Positions 44,368 through 52,455 are shown, counted from the stretch's first letter. The stretch is DNA of 64,000 nt from Sphingobium lignivorans (GCF_014203955.1 NZ_JACHKA010000001.1:3689001-3753000), one strand, 5' to 3'. Translations and numbers: made by a program. Notes: a model not told the origin generated them from the sequence alone.

Positions 44368-45540
44368 ATGGCCCTACACGATGCGGCGATCATCGCATAT
44401 GCCGAAACCAAAATCGTCCCGGTCAGCGACCGGGACATCTGGCAGCTGGGCGCCGATATCCTCGAACAGCTGCTCGACCGTTCCGGCCACGAGAAAGGCG
44501 AGATCGATGGCCTGATCCTTTCCGCCTCGCTGACCGGCGCGGGCAATCCCTTCTGGTCCCAGGCCACAGCCGACGCGCTCTCGCTCGAACTGGATTTCTG
44601 CCAGACGGTCGACATCGGGGGCTGCTCGCCGCTCGGCGCGGTCGCCCGCGCGAGCGCGGCGATCGATGCCGGCTTCGCCACCTCGGTGCTGTGCCTTTAT
44701 GCCGATACGGCGGTCGCCGAAGCCACGGCCCGGGCGCGTTCCTTCGGCCAGGAATGGACGACGCCGCTGGGCTATATCGGCCCGCCGGCGGCATTCGGCC
44801 TGCTCACGCGCTATTATGAAGAGAAGTTCGCGCTCGACCATCGCGCGCTCGGCAAGCTCGCGGTCACCCAGCGCGAGCACGCGATCCTCAATGATCTCGC
44901 CTGTGAGAAGCTGCGCAAGCCGATCACCATCGAGGACTATCTTCAATCGCGGGTGATCAACGATCCCGTCCGACTGCTCGACAGCGTCATGCCGTGCGAC
45001 GGCGCCAGCGGGCTGCTCGTCACGGGCCGACGCGCCGCCGAGAAGCGCGGCCTGACCCGATGCGTCGTGCCCGTCGGCTATGGCGAGCGCACCAATTACC
45101 AGGCGTCGCGCGCGCTCGTCGATCCCACCGAAACGGGCCACAGCGTCGCAGGCGACAGATGCTTCGCGCAGGCCGGCCTGACGCCGCGCGATATCGCGTC
45201 CTTTCATCCCTATGACGATTTCATCATCGCCATCATGATGCAGCTCGAGATGCTGGGTTTCTGCCCCCACGGCCAAGGCAGCGCATTCATTCGCGAGACC
45301 GATTTCGGTTTCGCGGGCGACGTGCCGCTCAACACCGGCGGCGGCCAGATCTCCGCCGGGCAGGCGGGGCTGGCCGGCGGCGGCACCAATCTCGTCGAGG
45401 CCGTCCGCCAGCTGTTCGGCGACGGCGGTGCGCGACAAGTGACGAACACACGCAACGCGCTCGTCACCGGCATCGGCGGCATTCCCTACGGGCGGAACTG
45501 GAACAGTAGCGCCGCCATGATCCTCACCCCCGATGCCTGA
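44368..45540 (+). CDS. Thiolase-like protein (SCP2/lipid-transfer type)
   Basis: This 390-residue thiolase-superfamily protein resembles the SCPx-type enzymes that act with a DUF35 partner. N-terminal 'AIIAYAETKIVPVSDRDIW', 'EIDGLILSASLTGAG', and 'TVDIGGCSPLGAVARASAAID', whose Cys may be the nucleophile, are followed by 'VMPCDGASGLLVTGRRAAEK'. C-terminal 'FGFAGDVPLNTGGGQISAGQAG' and 'ALVTGIGGIPYG' match the family. The ATG is 5 bp after the crotonase stop (ribosome site GGAGGACTGACGCCC). It probably cleaves or condenses a beta-keto acyl-CoA, or in some pathways a retro-aldol product, with the DUF35 protein next to it. Confidence 0.9.
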   Translation: MALHDAAIIAYAETKIVPVSDRDIWQLGADILEQLLDRSGHEKGEIDGLILSASLTGAGNPFWSQATADALSLELDFCQTVDIGGCSPLGAVARASAAIDAGFATSVLCLYADTAVAEATARARSFGQEWTTPLGYIGPPAAFGLLTRYYEEKFALDHRALGKLAVTQREHAILNDLACEKLRKPITIEDYLQSRVINDPVRLLDSVMPCDGASGLLVTGRRAAEKRGLTRCVVPVGYGERTNYQASRALVDPTETGHSVAGDRCFAQAGLTPRDIASFHPYDDFIIAIMMQLEMLGFCPHGQGSAFIRETDFGFAGDVPLNTGGGQISAGQAGLAGGGTNLVEAVRQLFGDGGARQVTNTRNALVTGIGGIPYGRNWNSSAAMILTPDA

Positions 45541-45550
45541 GGATGGAGCC

Positions 45551-45997
45551 ATGACCGACTTCAACGATCTCACGGATCTCGATCGTCCCCTGCCCGTCGA
45601 GCGCAGCTTCTCCAGACCCTTCTGGGACGCCACGCGCGAGCGCCGGCTGCTGCTGCAATATGACCGGGTCGCGCAGGCCTTCCAGTTCTATCCACGCCCC
45701 ACGAGCATCTATACCGGCCGGGCATCGACGCTGGAATGGCGCGAGGTCTCAGGAGAGGGCAGCATCTTCAGCTACACGATCGCCCGGCGCGCGCGCCCGC
45801 CCTTCCGTGGCCACGAGCCCTTCTGGCTGGCACTGGTGACACTGGACGAAGGCGTCAATGTCATGTCGAATGTCATCCAGTGCGCGGCCGGGCAGATGCA
45901 GATCGGCATGCGCGTGCGGCCGCACTGGGCGCCGTTGTCCGATGGCCGTCATCTGCTGCTGTTCAGGCCCGCGGAAGGCGGATCACCATCCGGATGA
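45551..45997 (+). CDS. DUF35 OB-fold protein lacking zinc-ribbon cysteines
   Basis: This protein is about 148 residues. In related partners of SCP2-type thiolases, a rubredoxin-like zinc ribbon (two CxxC pairs) precedes the OB-fold. Here the ribbon region reads 'RRLLLQYDRVAQAFQFYPRP' and then 'TSIYTGRASTLEWREVSG', keeping the 'YPRP' and 'LEWREVSG' anchors but with no cysteines. The OB-fold continues with 'GSIFSYTIARRARPPFRGH'. The start is set at 45551 (GGATGGAGCC site). An ATG at 45533 overlapping the thiolase end is an alternative. The pairing with the thiolase is assumed. Confidence 0.88.
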   Translation: MTDFNDLTDLDRPLPVERSFSRPFWDATRERRLLLQYDRVAQAFQFYPRPTSIYTGRASTLEWREVSGEGSIFSYTIARRARPPFRGHEPFWLALVTLDEGVNVMSNVIQCAAGQMQIGMRVRPHWAPLSDGRHLLLFRPAEGGSPSG

Positions 45998-46106
45998 TCG
46001 CGCGCCGGGCATGCTGAACGTCCGCAGCGTGGCGCCCACCGTGCGCAGGGCCTGCAGGCACCGGATACGCGGCGAGCGCGGTGCGCCCGCAGTGCCTTCC
46101 CCGGGC

Positions 46107-46889
46107 TTACCGGCTCGCGGCGGCGGTCATGATCTCCTCGATCTGCCGCGCGCCTTCCGTCAGACGCGGAACGAGCGTCTCGCGAGGCGGCATCTCGCGC
46201 GATTGCTGCATGATGATGGAAAGGCTCCCGATCACGACCTGCTGATCGAAGATCGGCACGGCGATGCCCTGCATACCACCCTGCAATTCGCCGCTGGTGA
46301 TGACCGCGCCCGCGCTGCGCAGCGCCCGCAGGCTGCGCTTTACTTCCGTCCAGTTCCCCCCAAGGCCGACGGCAGCCATGGCAGCCGGGTCCCCATCATA
46401 GATTGGCCGCACAAGCCGGAAATTCATGTTGGCGAGAATGGCCTTGGATGGCGCGCCCCGGTGCAGCGGCATCAGCTGGCCGCGGCCATAGCTGACCGGC
46501 TGCCGCTCGAAGTCGTTCGCAAGGTCGGGCGGCTCGAGTGTTTCCTGATGCACGCACATCACGTCCGTCCGGTAGAGCCGGCACAGCGGCACCCAGATAT
46601 GCGGACCCAGTTCCCTCGCCAGCCGGCGCATCACTGGCCGTGCCGCGACAATCAGGGGATCGAGCAGGCGCATCTGCCGATCAAACCGGATGATGGCCGG
46701 ACCAAGCGTGTATCGGCTCGGCGTATGCGCCGCCACGAGCCCTGCCTCCACCAGGCTGCGGAAGTAGCGATAGGTCGTGCTCAATGTCATATCGAGCTCT
46801 GTCGCGGCTTCCTCGACCGACCATTCCGGGCGATCCATCGTGAAAAGCGCAAGCACGTTTAGGAGACGATTCGCCGTGGACATCAACAT
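46107..46889 (-). CDS. IclR-family transcriptional regulator
   Basis: This is about 260 residues from the ATG at 46889 (or 46883), with a winged helix-turn-helix ('WSVEEAATELDMTLSTTYRY', about residues 22-41). An effector-binding domain follows, with 'GRGQLMPLHRGAPSKAILA', 'ITSGELQGGMQGIAVPIFD' and 'VIGSLSIIMQQ'. IclR proteins sense aromatic acids or glyoxylate-like ligands and control catabolic operons. It is convergent with the thiolase run and divergent from the binding-protein gene. Its start codon overlaps that of the divergent gene as annotated, so one of the two starts may be wrong. It is a candidate regulator of block 2. Confidence 0.9.
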   Translation of the reverse strand: MLMSTANRLLNVLALFTMDRPEWSVEEAATELDMTLSTTYRYFRSLVEAGLVAAHTPSRYTLGPAIIRFDRQMRLLDPLIVAARPVMRRLARELGPHIWVPLCRLYRTDVMCVHQETLEPPDLANDFERQPVSYGRGQLMPLHRGAPSKAILANMNFRLVRPIYDGDPAAMAAVGLGGNWTEVKRSLRALRSAGAVITSGELQGGMQGIAVPIFDQQVVIGSLSIIMQQSREMPPRETLVPRLTEGARQIEEIMTAAASR

Positions 46890-47994
46890 GCTAATGCAAC
46901 GTGCCGACACCGTTTCCAAGCGCTGTCACGCGCGCCGTGAGTGGCCCGGGCGAATTGTCTCCGAGCCGGACCGCACGCCGCCGGCACGTCCCGAAGCGCA
47001 ACGGTCCTCCCTTCCACGTCTGGCCGGCAAGCTGGCTCTCATGAGTGCCCTGGCACTGTCCGCCATCGGATGTGCAAACCGCGCGCCATCGCCCGCCGTG
47101 ATCGACGATCTGCAGGTTCGCGGCAACGCGACCATCGAGCTGACGCCGGTCCATTATGCGATCCGGCATCTCGGTGCGGCCCGGGCCGAAGCGGCGCGCG
47201 GCGGGATCCCCAGCCTCTTCGACGCAAGCGGCGCCGATCTTGCGGGACACGCCGAGACTCAGGCATTGCGGAGCACGCTGGACCATCCCGACCTGCGGAT
47301 CATCCTGACAATCACCGAAGGCCGTTACCGCATCGTGGCGAAGCGCTCGGCGGGCATTCGCACCCTCGCGGACCTGCGCGGCAAGACCATCGCCACGCCC
47401 CGGGAAAGCTCGGCCGCCTTCTATCTCCATCGCGCGCTGGCGGTGGCCGGAATGGCCGAACGTGACGTAGAGATCGTCAATATCGCCATGCCGCCCCGGG
47501 ACATCGCCTCGCTGCTGGTGCTGGGCAAGGCTGACGCCGTGGCCTTGTGGGAGCCCGAACCCCAGCGCGCCATCGAGCGCCTTGGGGAGGACGCCATCAT
47601 TCTCGAACCCGAGACCGGCTATCGCGAGCTCTACAATCTCAACACGACGGCCGCGAAGCTCGCCGACCCTGCCACGCGTGCGAAGATCGTCCGCTTCGTC
47701 GCGACGCTCATCCAGGCGTCGGCAAGGATGGAGAAGGACAGGCCCGGCGCCGTGGCGCTCGCTGCCGAGACGACCGGCTATCCGGCGGAAACGGTAGACC
47801 CCGTCTGGCGGCATCATGCCTTTCCGGCTACGTTGGCTCCCGGCCTGCTCGATACGCTGGTCGCCGAGGAGCGCTGGCTCGCGGGACTCGCGGGGCGCCC
47901 CGCGCGCAGGCGAGCCCAGCTTGCGACGCTGATCGATCCGACCATCGAAGCGGAGGCACGGGCTCTGCTGGGCCGTCAGGGTCGCGTTCAATGA
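46888..47994 (+). CDS. Orphan ABC-type substrate-binding lipoprotein (SsuA/NMT1-like), copy 2
   Basis: This is a paralogue of the protein at 8082-9089, colinear over about 230 residues ('HPDLRIILTITEGRYRIVAK', 'RTLADLRGKTIATP', 'NLNTTAAKLADPATRAKIVR'). A lipoprotein signal, 'LAGKLALMSALALSAIGC', lies about 50 residues after the ATG at 46888, unusually deep. In-frame GTG at 46876 (AGGAG 10 bp before) and CTG at 47020 are alternative starts. No permease or ATPase genes are near. The SDR gene follows with coupled spacing. The ligand is unknown, and a sensory or scavenging role without an own transporter is possible. Confidence 0.85.
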   Translation: MLMQRADTVSKRCHARREWPGRIVSEPDRTPPARPEAQRSSLPRLAGKLALMSALALSAIGCANRAPSPAVIDDLQVRGNATIELTPVHYAIRHLGAARAEAARGGIPSLFDASGADLAGHAETQALRSTLDHPDLRIILTITEGRYRIVAKRSAGIRTLADLRGKTIATPRESSAAFYLHRALAVAGMAERDVEIVNIAMPPRDIASLLVLGKADAVALWEPEPQRAIERLGEDAIILEPETGYRELYNLNTTAAKLADPATRAKIVRFVATLIQASARMEKDRPGAVALAAETTGYPAETVDPVWRHHAFPATLAPGLLDTLVAEERWLAGLAGRPARRRAQLATLIDPTIEAEARALLGRQGRVQ

Positions 47995-48029
47995 CAGTGC
48001 CAGTGCCCAACCAACCTCAGGAGGACAAT

Positions 48030-48761
48030 GTGCAGGATCTCTCTCGCCACACAGCCATCATCACCGGCGCCAGTTCGGGAATCGGTGCGGGCATCGCGCG
48101 ATGCTTCGCTGCGTGCGGGGCCCGGCTCATCCTCGCGGCGCGTCGTGCCGATCGGCTGGACGCGCTCGCCGAGGAATTGAGCGCCAGCGGTGCGCAGGTC
48201 CTGCCACGGCCCACCGACGTGACCATCGAGGAGGATGTCCTCGGGCTTTTCGCCGATGCGGAGGCCTTTTCTCCCGTCACGCTCCTCGTCGCAAATGCCG
48301 GCATGGCCATTCATCGCCCCACGGTCGACGTGACGCTCGAACAATGGCGCGCGGTCATCGACGTCAATCTGACCGCCGCTTTCCTATGTGGCCGGGAGGC
48401 GCTGCGCGTGATGCAACCGCGCGGACGGGGCCGCATCATCAACGTCGGCAGCCTCTCCGCGCAAATGCCCCGTGCCGATACGATCGCTTACACCGCCAGC
48501 AAGTTCGGGCTGGAAGGGCTGACGCGGGCACTGGCCCTGGAAGGCCGCCCGCACGGCATCACGGCCTCGATCATCCATCCCGGCGCGACGATCAGCGAAC
48601 TCATCGGCGAGCGCTCGCTGCGGGCCAGCGCTTCGCCAACGACGATGGAAGCGCGCCATGTCGCCGAACTCGTCGCCGCGATGGCCGCCGTCCCCGATGA
48701 GATAAACGTGCTGTCCACCACGATCCTCCCCATTGCGCAGCCTTATCTCGGCAGAGGCTAG
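48030..48761 (+). CDS. Short-chain dehydrogenase/reductase
   Basis: This SDR is about 243 residues from a GTG at 48030, which has AGGAGG 5-6 bp before it. An ATG at 47991 overlapping the previous stop (ATGA) is the alternative. The cofactor motif is 'AIITGASSGIGAGIARCFAACG', with 'VTLLVANAG' (a variant NNAG), Ser in 'IINVGSLSAQMP' and the catalytic 'YTASKFGLEGLTRALA'. 'RPHGITASIIHPGATISELI' is also usual. It most resembles the classical Sdr group acting on polyols or hydroxy acids. It is coupled to the orphan substrate-binding gene, so both may respond to the same compound. Confidence 0.92.
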   Translation: MQDLSRHTAIITGASSGIGAGIARCFAACGARLILAARRADRLDALAEELSASGAQVLPRPTDVTIEEDVLGLFADAEAFSPVTLLVANAGMAIHRPTVDVTLEQWRAVIDVNLTAAFLCGREALRVMQPRGRGRIINVGSLSAQMPRADTIAYTASKFGLEGLTRALALEGRPHGITASIIHPGATISELIGERSLRASASPTTMEARHVAELVAAMAAVPDEINVLSTTILPIAQPYLGRG

Positions 48762-48945
48762 CCGCGGGGACGAGTTCGCGGACTTTAAGGGAGCCTAAAG
48801 AAGCGGGATCGCAATGTTGGACCGGCATCGCCGGGCAGACGAGGAAGGCAAACAGAAAACGGCGGGTTCGGCAAGTGCCATCGCCATGTCGCTATGGCTC
48901 GGCCGGATCGCCAATCCAACACTGCCTTGTTCATCGCCATGAAAA

Positions 48946-49021
48946 TGGTGCCCGGGGACGGAGTCGAACCGCCGACACTGCGATTTTCAGTCGCATGCTC
49001 TACCAACTGAGCTACCCGGGC
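48946..49021 (-). tRNA. tRNA-Phe (GAA)
   Basis: Read on the minus strand, a full cloverleaf is seen: acceptor GCCCGGG/CCCGGGC, D-arm TAGCTCAGTTGGTAGAGC, anticodon loop CTGAAAA giving GAA, T-loop GGTTCGACTCC, discriminator A and an encoded CCA (48946-48948). It is 76 nt with CCA. It marks the right edge of the catabolic genes, with its 3' end facing them. Confidence 0.97.
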
Positions 49022-49250
49022 ACGGGATCGTCGCGCGGCCGGTGGCCGGCGGAGAGCGAGCGCTATAAGCATGAGGATGCGAGCCTGTCCACCCCCATGA
49101 TGCTTAATCTGTGCCTTGCTGGCACCCGGCAACGGAACTGCCGCGCTCGGGGTATCGCGCGAAGAGGCCGCCACGGCCGAATTCGCTTGTGCCGGACTGC
49201 TGGCATGGCATGTTCAAGTCCCGGATAATCAAAAGCTTGGGGAGGCTTGC

Positions 49251-50741
49251 ATGGCGCTTTTCGGTACGCGCGATCGCCGGGGGCTAAGCCCGGCGGAGAC
49301 CAGCGAACCGCGCACGCCGCTGCCGGTGCGCATGGTGGCCAGCGAGGAATATCTGCCCATTGCCCAGACGCCGCAGCAGCGGGAAGCCGAGGCGCGACTC
49401 TATGACATGGTGGAGGCCATCGCGCCCCGGCTCGGCATGAGCCGGCGCGATTTTCTCCGCACCACGGCCGGCATGGCCGCCGCTTTCGCAGCGCTCAACG
49501 CCACGTTCGGCGGCCTCTTCGCGGTGGGGGAAGCGGAAGCCGCCACGCCGGAAGCTGCGGACGAGCGATCGCGGGCCCTGGCGGGCCAGTTCATCATGGA
49601 CATGCACACGCATTTCCTGCGGGATGACACGCGGCTGACGAACTTCGTCAGGATGCGCGAGGGCGTCGCCGCGCAAGGCTGGAACCCCGAACTCAGCAAG
49701 GCCGGCCCGCAGACGCTGGAGGACCTGAAGTTCGACAATTATTTCAAGGAAATCTATCTCGACAGCGACACCAAGATCGCGCTCATCTCCTCCGCCCCTT
49801 CGGACATAGCGGAGGACTGGTTCCTCACCAATCGCCAGATGGCGCAAGCGCGCGAACGTGTGAACCGGGAAGCGGAAACCCTGCGGATGATGAGCCATGC
49901 CATCATCACGCCCGGGGCACCCGGATGGCTGGAGGCACTCGATGCCGCGCTCGAGCTGAAGCCCGATTCGCTCAAGGGCTATACGGTGGGCGACAATACC
50001 CACAAGGAGCTGGCGCGCTATCCCTGGCGGATGGACAGCGAGGAGACTTATCGCGGCTATGAGAAAGCCGTGAAGGCCGGCATCCGGAACATCTGCGTCC
50101 ACAAGGGCCTGTGGGGGCGCCAGCTCGACACGCGCTTTCCGCATCTGGCGCCCCATGCCGACGTGCGGGACGTCGCGCAGGCCGCGAAGGACTGGCCCCA
50201 GCTCAACTTCATCATCTACCATGCGGCCTATCGGCTCGACGATCCGGACTGGGCGCTAGCCACGTTCAACCGCACGGGCCGCATCGACTGGGTGACGGAC
50301 CTCGCCGAGATCCCGCAGAGGCATGGCGTCAGCAATGTCTATGCCGACCTCGGGCAGATCTTCGCGCAGACGCTGATCGCGCAGCCCGCCCTTTGCGCCG
50401 CGATCATGGGCCAGCTTGTGAAAGGCCTTGGTGCCGATCATGTCTGCTGGGGCACGGATGCCGTGTGGACAGGGTCACCGCAATGGCAGATCGAGGGACT
50501 GCGGCGGCTCGAAATACCCGAGGACATGCAGAAGAAGCATGGCTTCGCGCCGCTCGGGCCGGCCGATGGAGCGGTGAAGAACGGCATCTTCGGCGGGAAC
50601 AATGCGCGGCTCTACAATATCGATATCGCCACAACCGCCCGCGCCCAGCAACATGACCGGTTCAGCCGGCTGAAAGCGGATTATGTCGCGCGCGGGCCGG
50701 CGCCTTCAAACCTGCGCTACGGCTACGTCCAGCGCGGATGA
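49251..50741 (+). CDS. Tat-exported amidohydrolase family protein
   Basis: This hydrolase is about 496 residues from the ATG at 49251, preceded by GGGGAGGCTTGC. The frame is open to 49116 but carries no better start. An internal twin-arginine signal, 'MSRRDFLRTTAGMAAAFAAL', begins near residue 63, giving an unusually long leader. The metal site is in 'FIMDMHTHFLRDDTRLTNF', with 'LNFIIYHAAYRLDD' and 'DHVCWGTDAVWTGSPQWQ' for later ligands. 'NGIFGGNNARLYNID' is the standard C-terminal end of the amidohydrolase-2 family. It stands alone between tRNA-Phe and core genes and is probably periplasmic. The substrate is unknown. Confidence 0.9.
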   Translation: MALFGTRDRRGLSPAETSEPRTPLPVRMVASEEYLPIAQTPQQREAEARLYDMVEAIAPRLGMSRRDFLRTTAGMAAAFAALNATFGGLFAVGEAEAATPEAADERSRALAGQFIMDMHTHFLRDDTRLTNFVRMREGVAAQGWNPELSKAGPQTLEDLKFDNYFKEIYLDSDTKIALISSAPSDIAEDWFLTNRQMAQARERVNREAETLRMMSHAIITPGAPGWLEALDAALELKPDSLKGYTVGDNTHKELARYPWRMDSEETYRGYEKAVKAGIRNICVHKGLWGRQLDTRFPHLAPHADVRDVAQAAKDWPQLNFIIYHAAYRLDDPDWALATFNRTGRIDWVTDLAEIPQRHGVSNVYADLGQIFAQTLIAQPALCAAIMGQLVKGLGADHVCWGTDAVWTGSPQWQIEGLRRLEIPEDMQKKHGFAPLGPADGAVKNGIFGGNNARLYNIDIATTARAQQHDRFSRLKADYVARGPAPSNLRYGYVQRG

Positions 50742-50760
50742 GAACGCGCTTGGCTTTGGC

Positions 50761-50793
50761 GCATGGCCGGCCTGATGTCAGAACCGGCCATGC
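50761..50793. terminator. Hairpin between amidohydrolase and glycine-zipper genes
   Basis: A perfect 10-bp stem (GCATGGCCGG / CCGGCCATGC) with a 13-base loop lies between the two converging stops. There is no strong T-run. Confidence 0.6.
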
Positions 50794-50805
50794 GCGACTG
50801 CATGT

Positions 50806-51153
50806 TCAGGGATTGCGCTTGAGCACGGCATCGCAGCGACTATTGGTGCCGCTTCCCTTGCCGATCAGATTGCCGGCGAGGGCACCGGCGCCTGCGGCGA
50901 GGAGGGATTCGCCGACATTGCCGCCCGCAACGACGGCAGTGCCGCCAGCACCGGCTGCGCCGATGATGGTGCCTTTCTTCGCGCCCTTCTTGCGCTGGAT
51001 CAGGCAGTAGCGAACCTCGTCGCGATCAGCGGCGGCAGCTCTGGCAACGCGGGCGCGGTCCTTGTCTCCAAGCTTCGTCTCTGCCAGCGCGGGCTGCGTC
51101 AGAAGGCCCGCTGCAACGAGCCCGAGCATGATTTTCGCGGTTTTCATCGCCAT
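50806..51153 (-). CDS. Glycine-zipper envelope protein with signal peptide
   Basis: This exported protein is 115 residues, or 113 from ATG 51147, which has better spacing to AAGGAAGA. A Sec signal ('MAMKTAKIMLGLVAAGLLT', ending PALA) precedes a basic linker with one Cys ('VRYCLIQRKKGAKKG') and a two-helix glycine-zipper ('GTIIGAAGAGGTAVVAGGNV' to 'GAGALAGNLIGKGSG'). A second Cys lies in 'NSRCDAVLKRNP'. Such zippers insert into or associate with the outer membrane, as in the 17-kDa surface antigen. It is convergent with the amidohydrolase. No function beyond envelope association can be given. Confidence 0.82.
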   Translation of the reverse strand: MAMKTAKIMLGLVAAGLLTQPALAETKLGDKDRARVARAAAADRDEVRYCLIQRKKGAKKGTIIGAAGAGGTAVVAGGNVGESLLAAGAGALAGNLIGKGSGTNSRCDAVLKRNP

Positions 51154-51257
51154 TCTTCCTTATCGTTCGGAGGCCGGCGGAGGGGCTCCGGCGGACACTC
51201 CCGATATTTTACGCCGCAACAGCCTGAAAGTTCCATCGCCCAGGGCGAGGGATAGGC

Positions 51258-51428
51258 CTATCCCTCATCCATATCGAGGCGGTTCTCCTCCTCGGGCGCG
51301 ACCGGGACGCGATAGCCCTCGTCCACCCAGTTGATAAGATCGCGGTCGCGGCAGGCGCGCGAGCAGAAGGGCCGGAATTCGGTGACTGTCGGCTGGCGGC
51401 AGATCGGGCAGCGCGTCTTAGTGGGCAT
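51258..51428 (-). CDS. yacG: DNA gyrase inhibitor YacG (zinc-ribbon)
   Basis: This small zinc protein is about 56 residues. 'CPICRQPTVTEFRPFCSRAC' gives the four cysteines (CxxC...CxxxC), followed by 'RDRDLINWVDEGYRVPV' and an acidic tail. YacG proteins bind gyrase B and block it. The start is ATG 51428 (MPTKTRCPIC), which overlaps the end of the RNase gene by 11 bp. The infA-maf-RNase-yacG order is a conserved alphaproteobacterial core block. Confidence 0.93.
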   Translation of the reverse strand: MPTKTRCPICRQPTVTEFRPFCSRACRDRDLINWVDEGYRVPVAPEEENRLDMDEG

Positions 51429-52455
51429 GGTGCGAACCTGTCTGCATCGTCTCATCAGCGGCCAATGTCACAGCGCCGCCGCGTCGCCGTTCGAGCAGCT
51501 TCAGCCAGTCGGGCTGCGCGCGAATGGCGCGAGCGACCGCAGGCGAGACTGTCAGCGTCATGGCCCCTGCGGCACCCTGCCCGCCCTCGAACCGCTCGGC
51601 GGCACGCAGGGCAGCCATGGCCGCGGCGCGCACCGGATCGCCCCGCAGCAGCTCGATCAGCGAGGGACGCTCGCGCTTGCGAATGATCTGCACGAAGCCG
51701 AAGCCGTTGACGGCCGTGCGTTCGAACGGCAGCGGCAGATATTTGTCGATCTGCGCCGCCGCCACCAGCCGTTCGTCCTTGTTGTTCATGGTCGGCAGGT
51801 CGATGCCGATAGAACCGGCGATGCCCATGCGCCGGATCGCCTGCGCAGCGAGCTTTGCGCCCTTGGGCCCGAGCTGCGCCGGCGGCAGGCTGCCGTCCAC
51901 ATCGATGAGCGTCATTGCCGGGGTGGGGAAGATGCGCAGCGCGGCATCCTCGCGCCCAACTTCGCCCGTGGTCGCTTCGGCAATCAGTTCGCTCCAGCCG
52001 GCCGCTTCCAGCCGGTCCGCTTCATGGGCTGGGCAGGCCACGATCGGCAGACCCGTCGCAACGATGCGCTGATAGAGGCTCGGCCCCGGCCCGCCTTGCA
52101 CGCCGGGCAGCGCGATCCGACCCTTGGCGAGCTTCTCGCGCTCCTCCTCCATGCCAGGCTCGCTGATCGCCTCGCGCAGGATCTCGACACGGACCGCCGC
52201 GCCTTCCGCCACCTTGGGCGGGATGGGCTCGATCAGCACGAGTTCCCCGCTGTCCAGTCGGGCAATGCCACGTTTGCGCTGGATGAGTGTGCGGATCAGC
52301 CGCCCGCCATGCACGCCGCCGGCGCGGGCGCGCGCGTCGTCAGGTTCGATCTGCGCTTCGAGAATGCGGCCCGACCGAACGAGCGCGGCGCGGCTCTCGC
52401 CGATGCCTTCCTCATACAGCCAGTGCGGGCCGGCGGGCGCGTCAGTCACAACCAT
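51418..52455 (-). CDS. Ribonuclease E/G family protein (short form)
   Basis: This is a 345-residue RNase E/G-like protein, shorter than full RNase G (about 490) and lacking an obvious C-terminal extension. An N-terminal S1-like part ('RILEAQIEPDDARARAGGV', 'LIQRKRGIARLDSGELVLIE') is followed by the catalytic core, with 'PAMTLIDVDGSLPP' (metal-binding Asp), 'MGIAGSIGIDLPTMNNKDER' and 'TAVNGFGFVQIIRKRERPS'. It probably processes rRNA or mRNA, and its length suggests a specialised form. It overlaps maf by 14 bp and yacG by 11 bp. The start ATG is at 52455, with GTG 52449 possible. Confidence 0.87.
   Translation of the reverse strand: MVVTDAPAGPHWLYEEGIGESRAALVRSGRILEAQIEPDDARARAGGVHGGRLIRTLIQRKRGIARLDSGELVLIEPIPPKVAEGAAVRVEILREAISEPGMEEEREKLAKGRIALPGVQGGPGPSLYQRIVATGLPIVACPAHEADRLEAAGWSELIAEATTGEVGREDAALRIFPTPAMTLIDVDGSLPPAQLGPKGAKLAAQAIRRMGIAGSIGIDLPTMNNKDERLVAAAQIDKYLPLPFERTAVNGFGFVQIIRKRERPSLIELLRGDPVRAAAMAALRAAERFEGGQGAAGAMTLTVSPAVARAIRAQPDWLKLLERRRGGAVTLAADETMQTGSHHAH

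Noticed and set aside
48946..49021. Attachment-site duplication of the tRNA-Phe 3' end
   Set aside because: I looked for a second copy of the tRNA 3' sequence to the left and found none, and no integrase gene is present.
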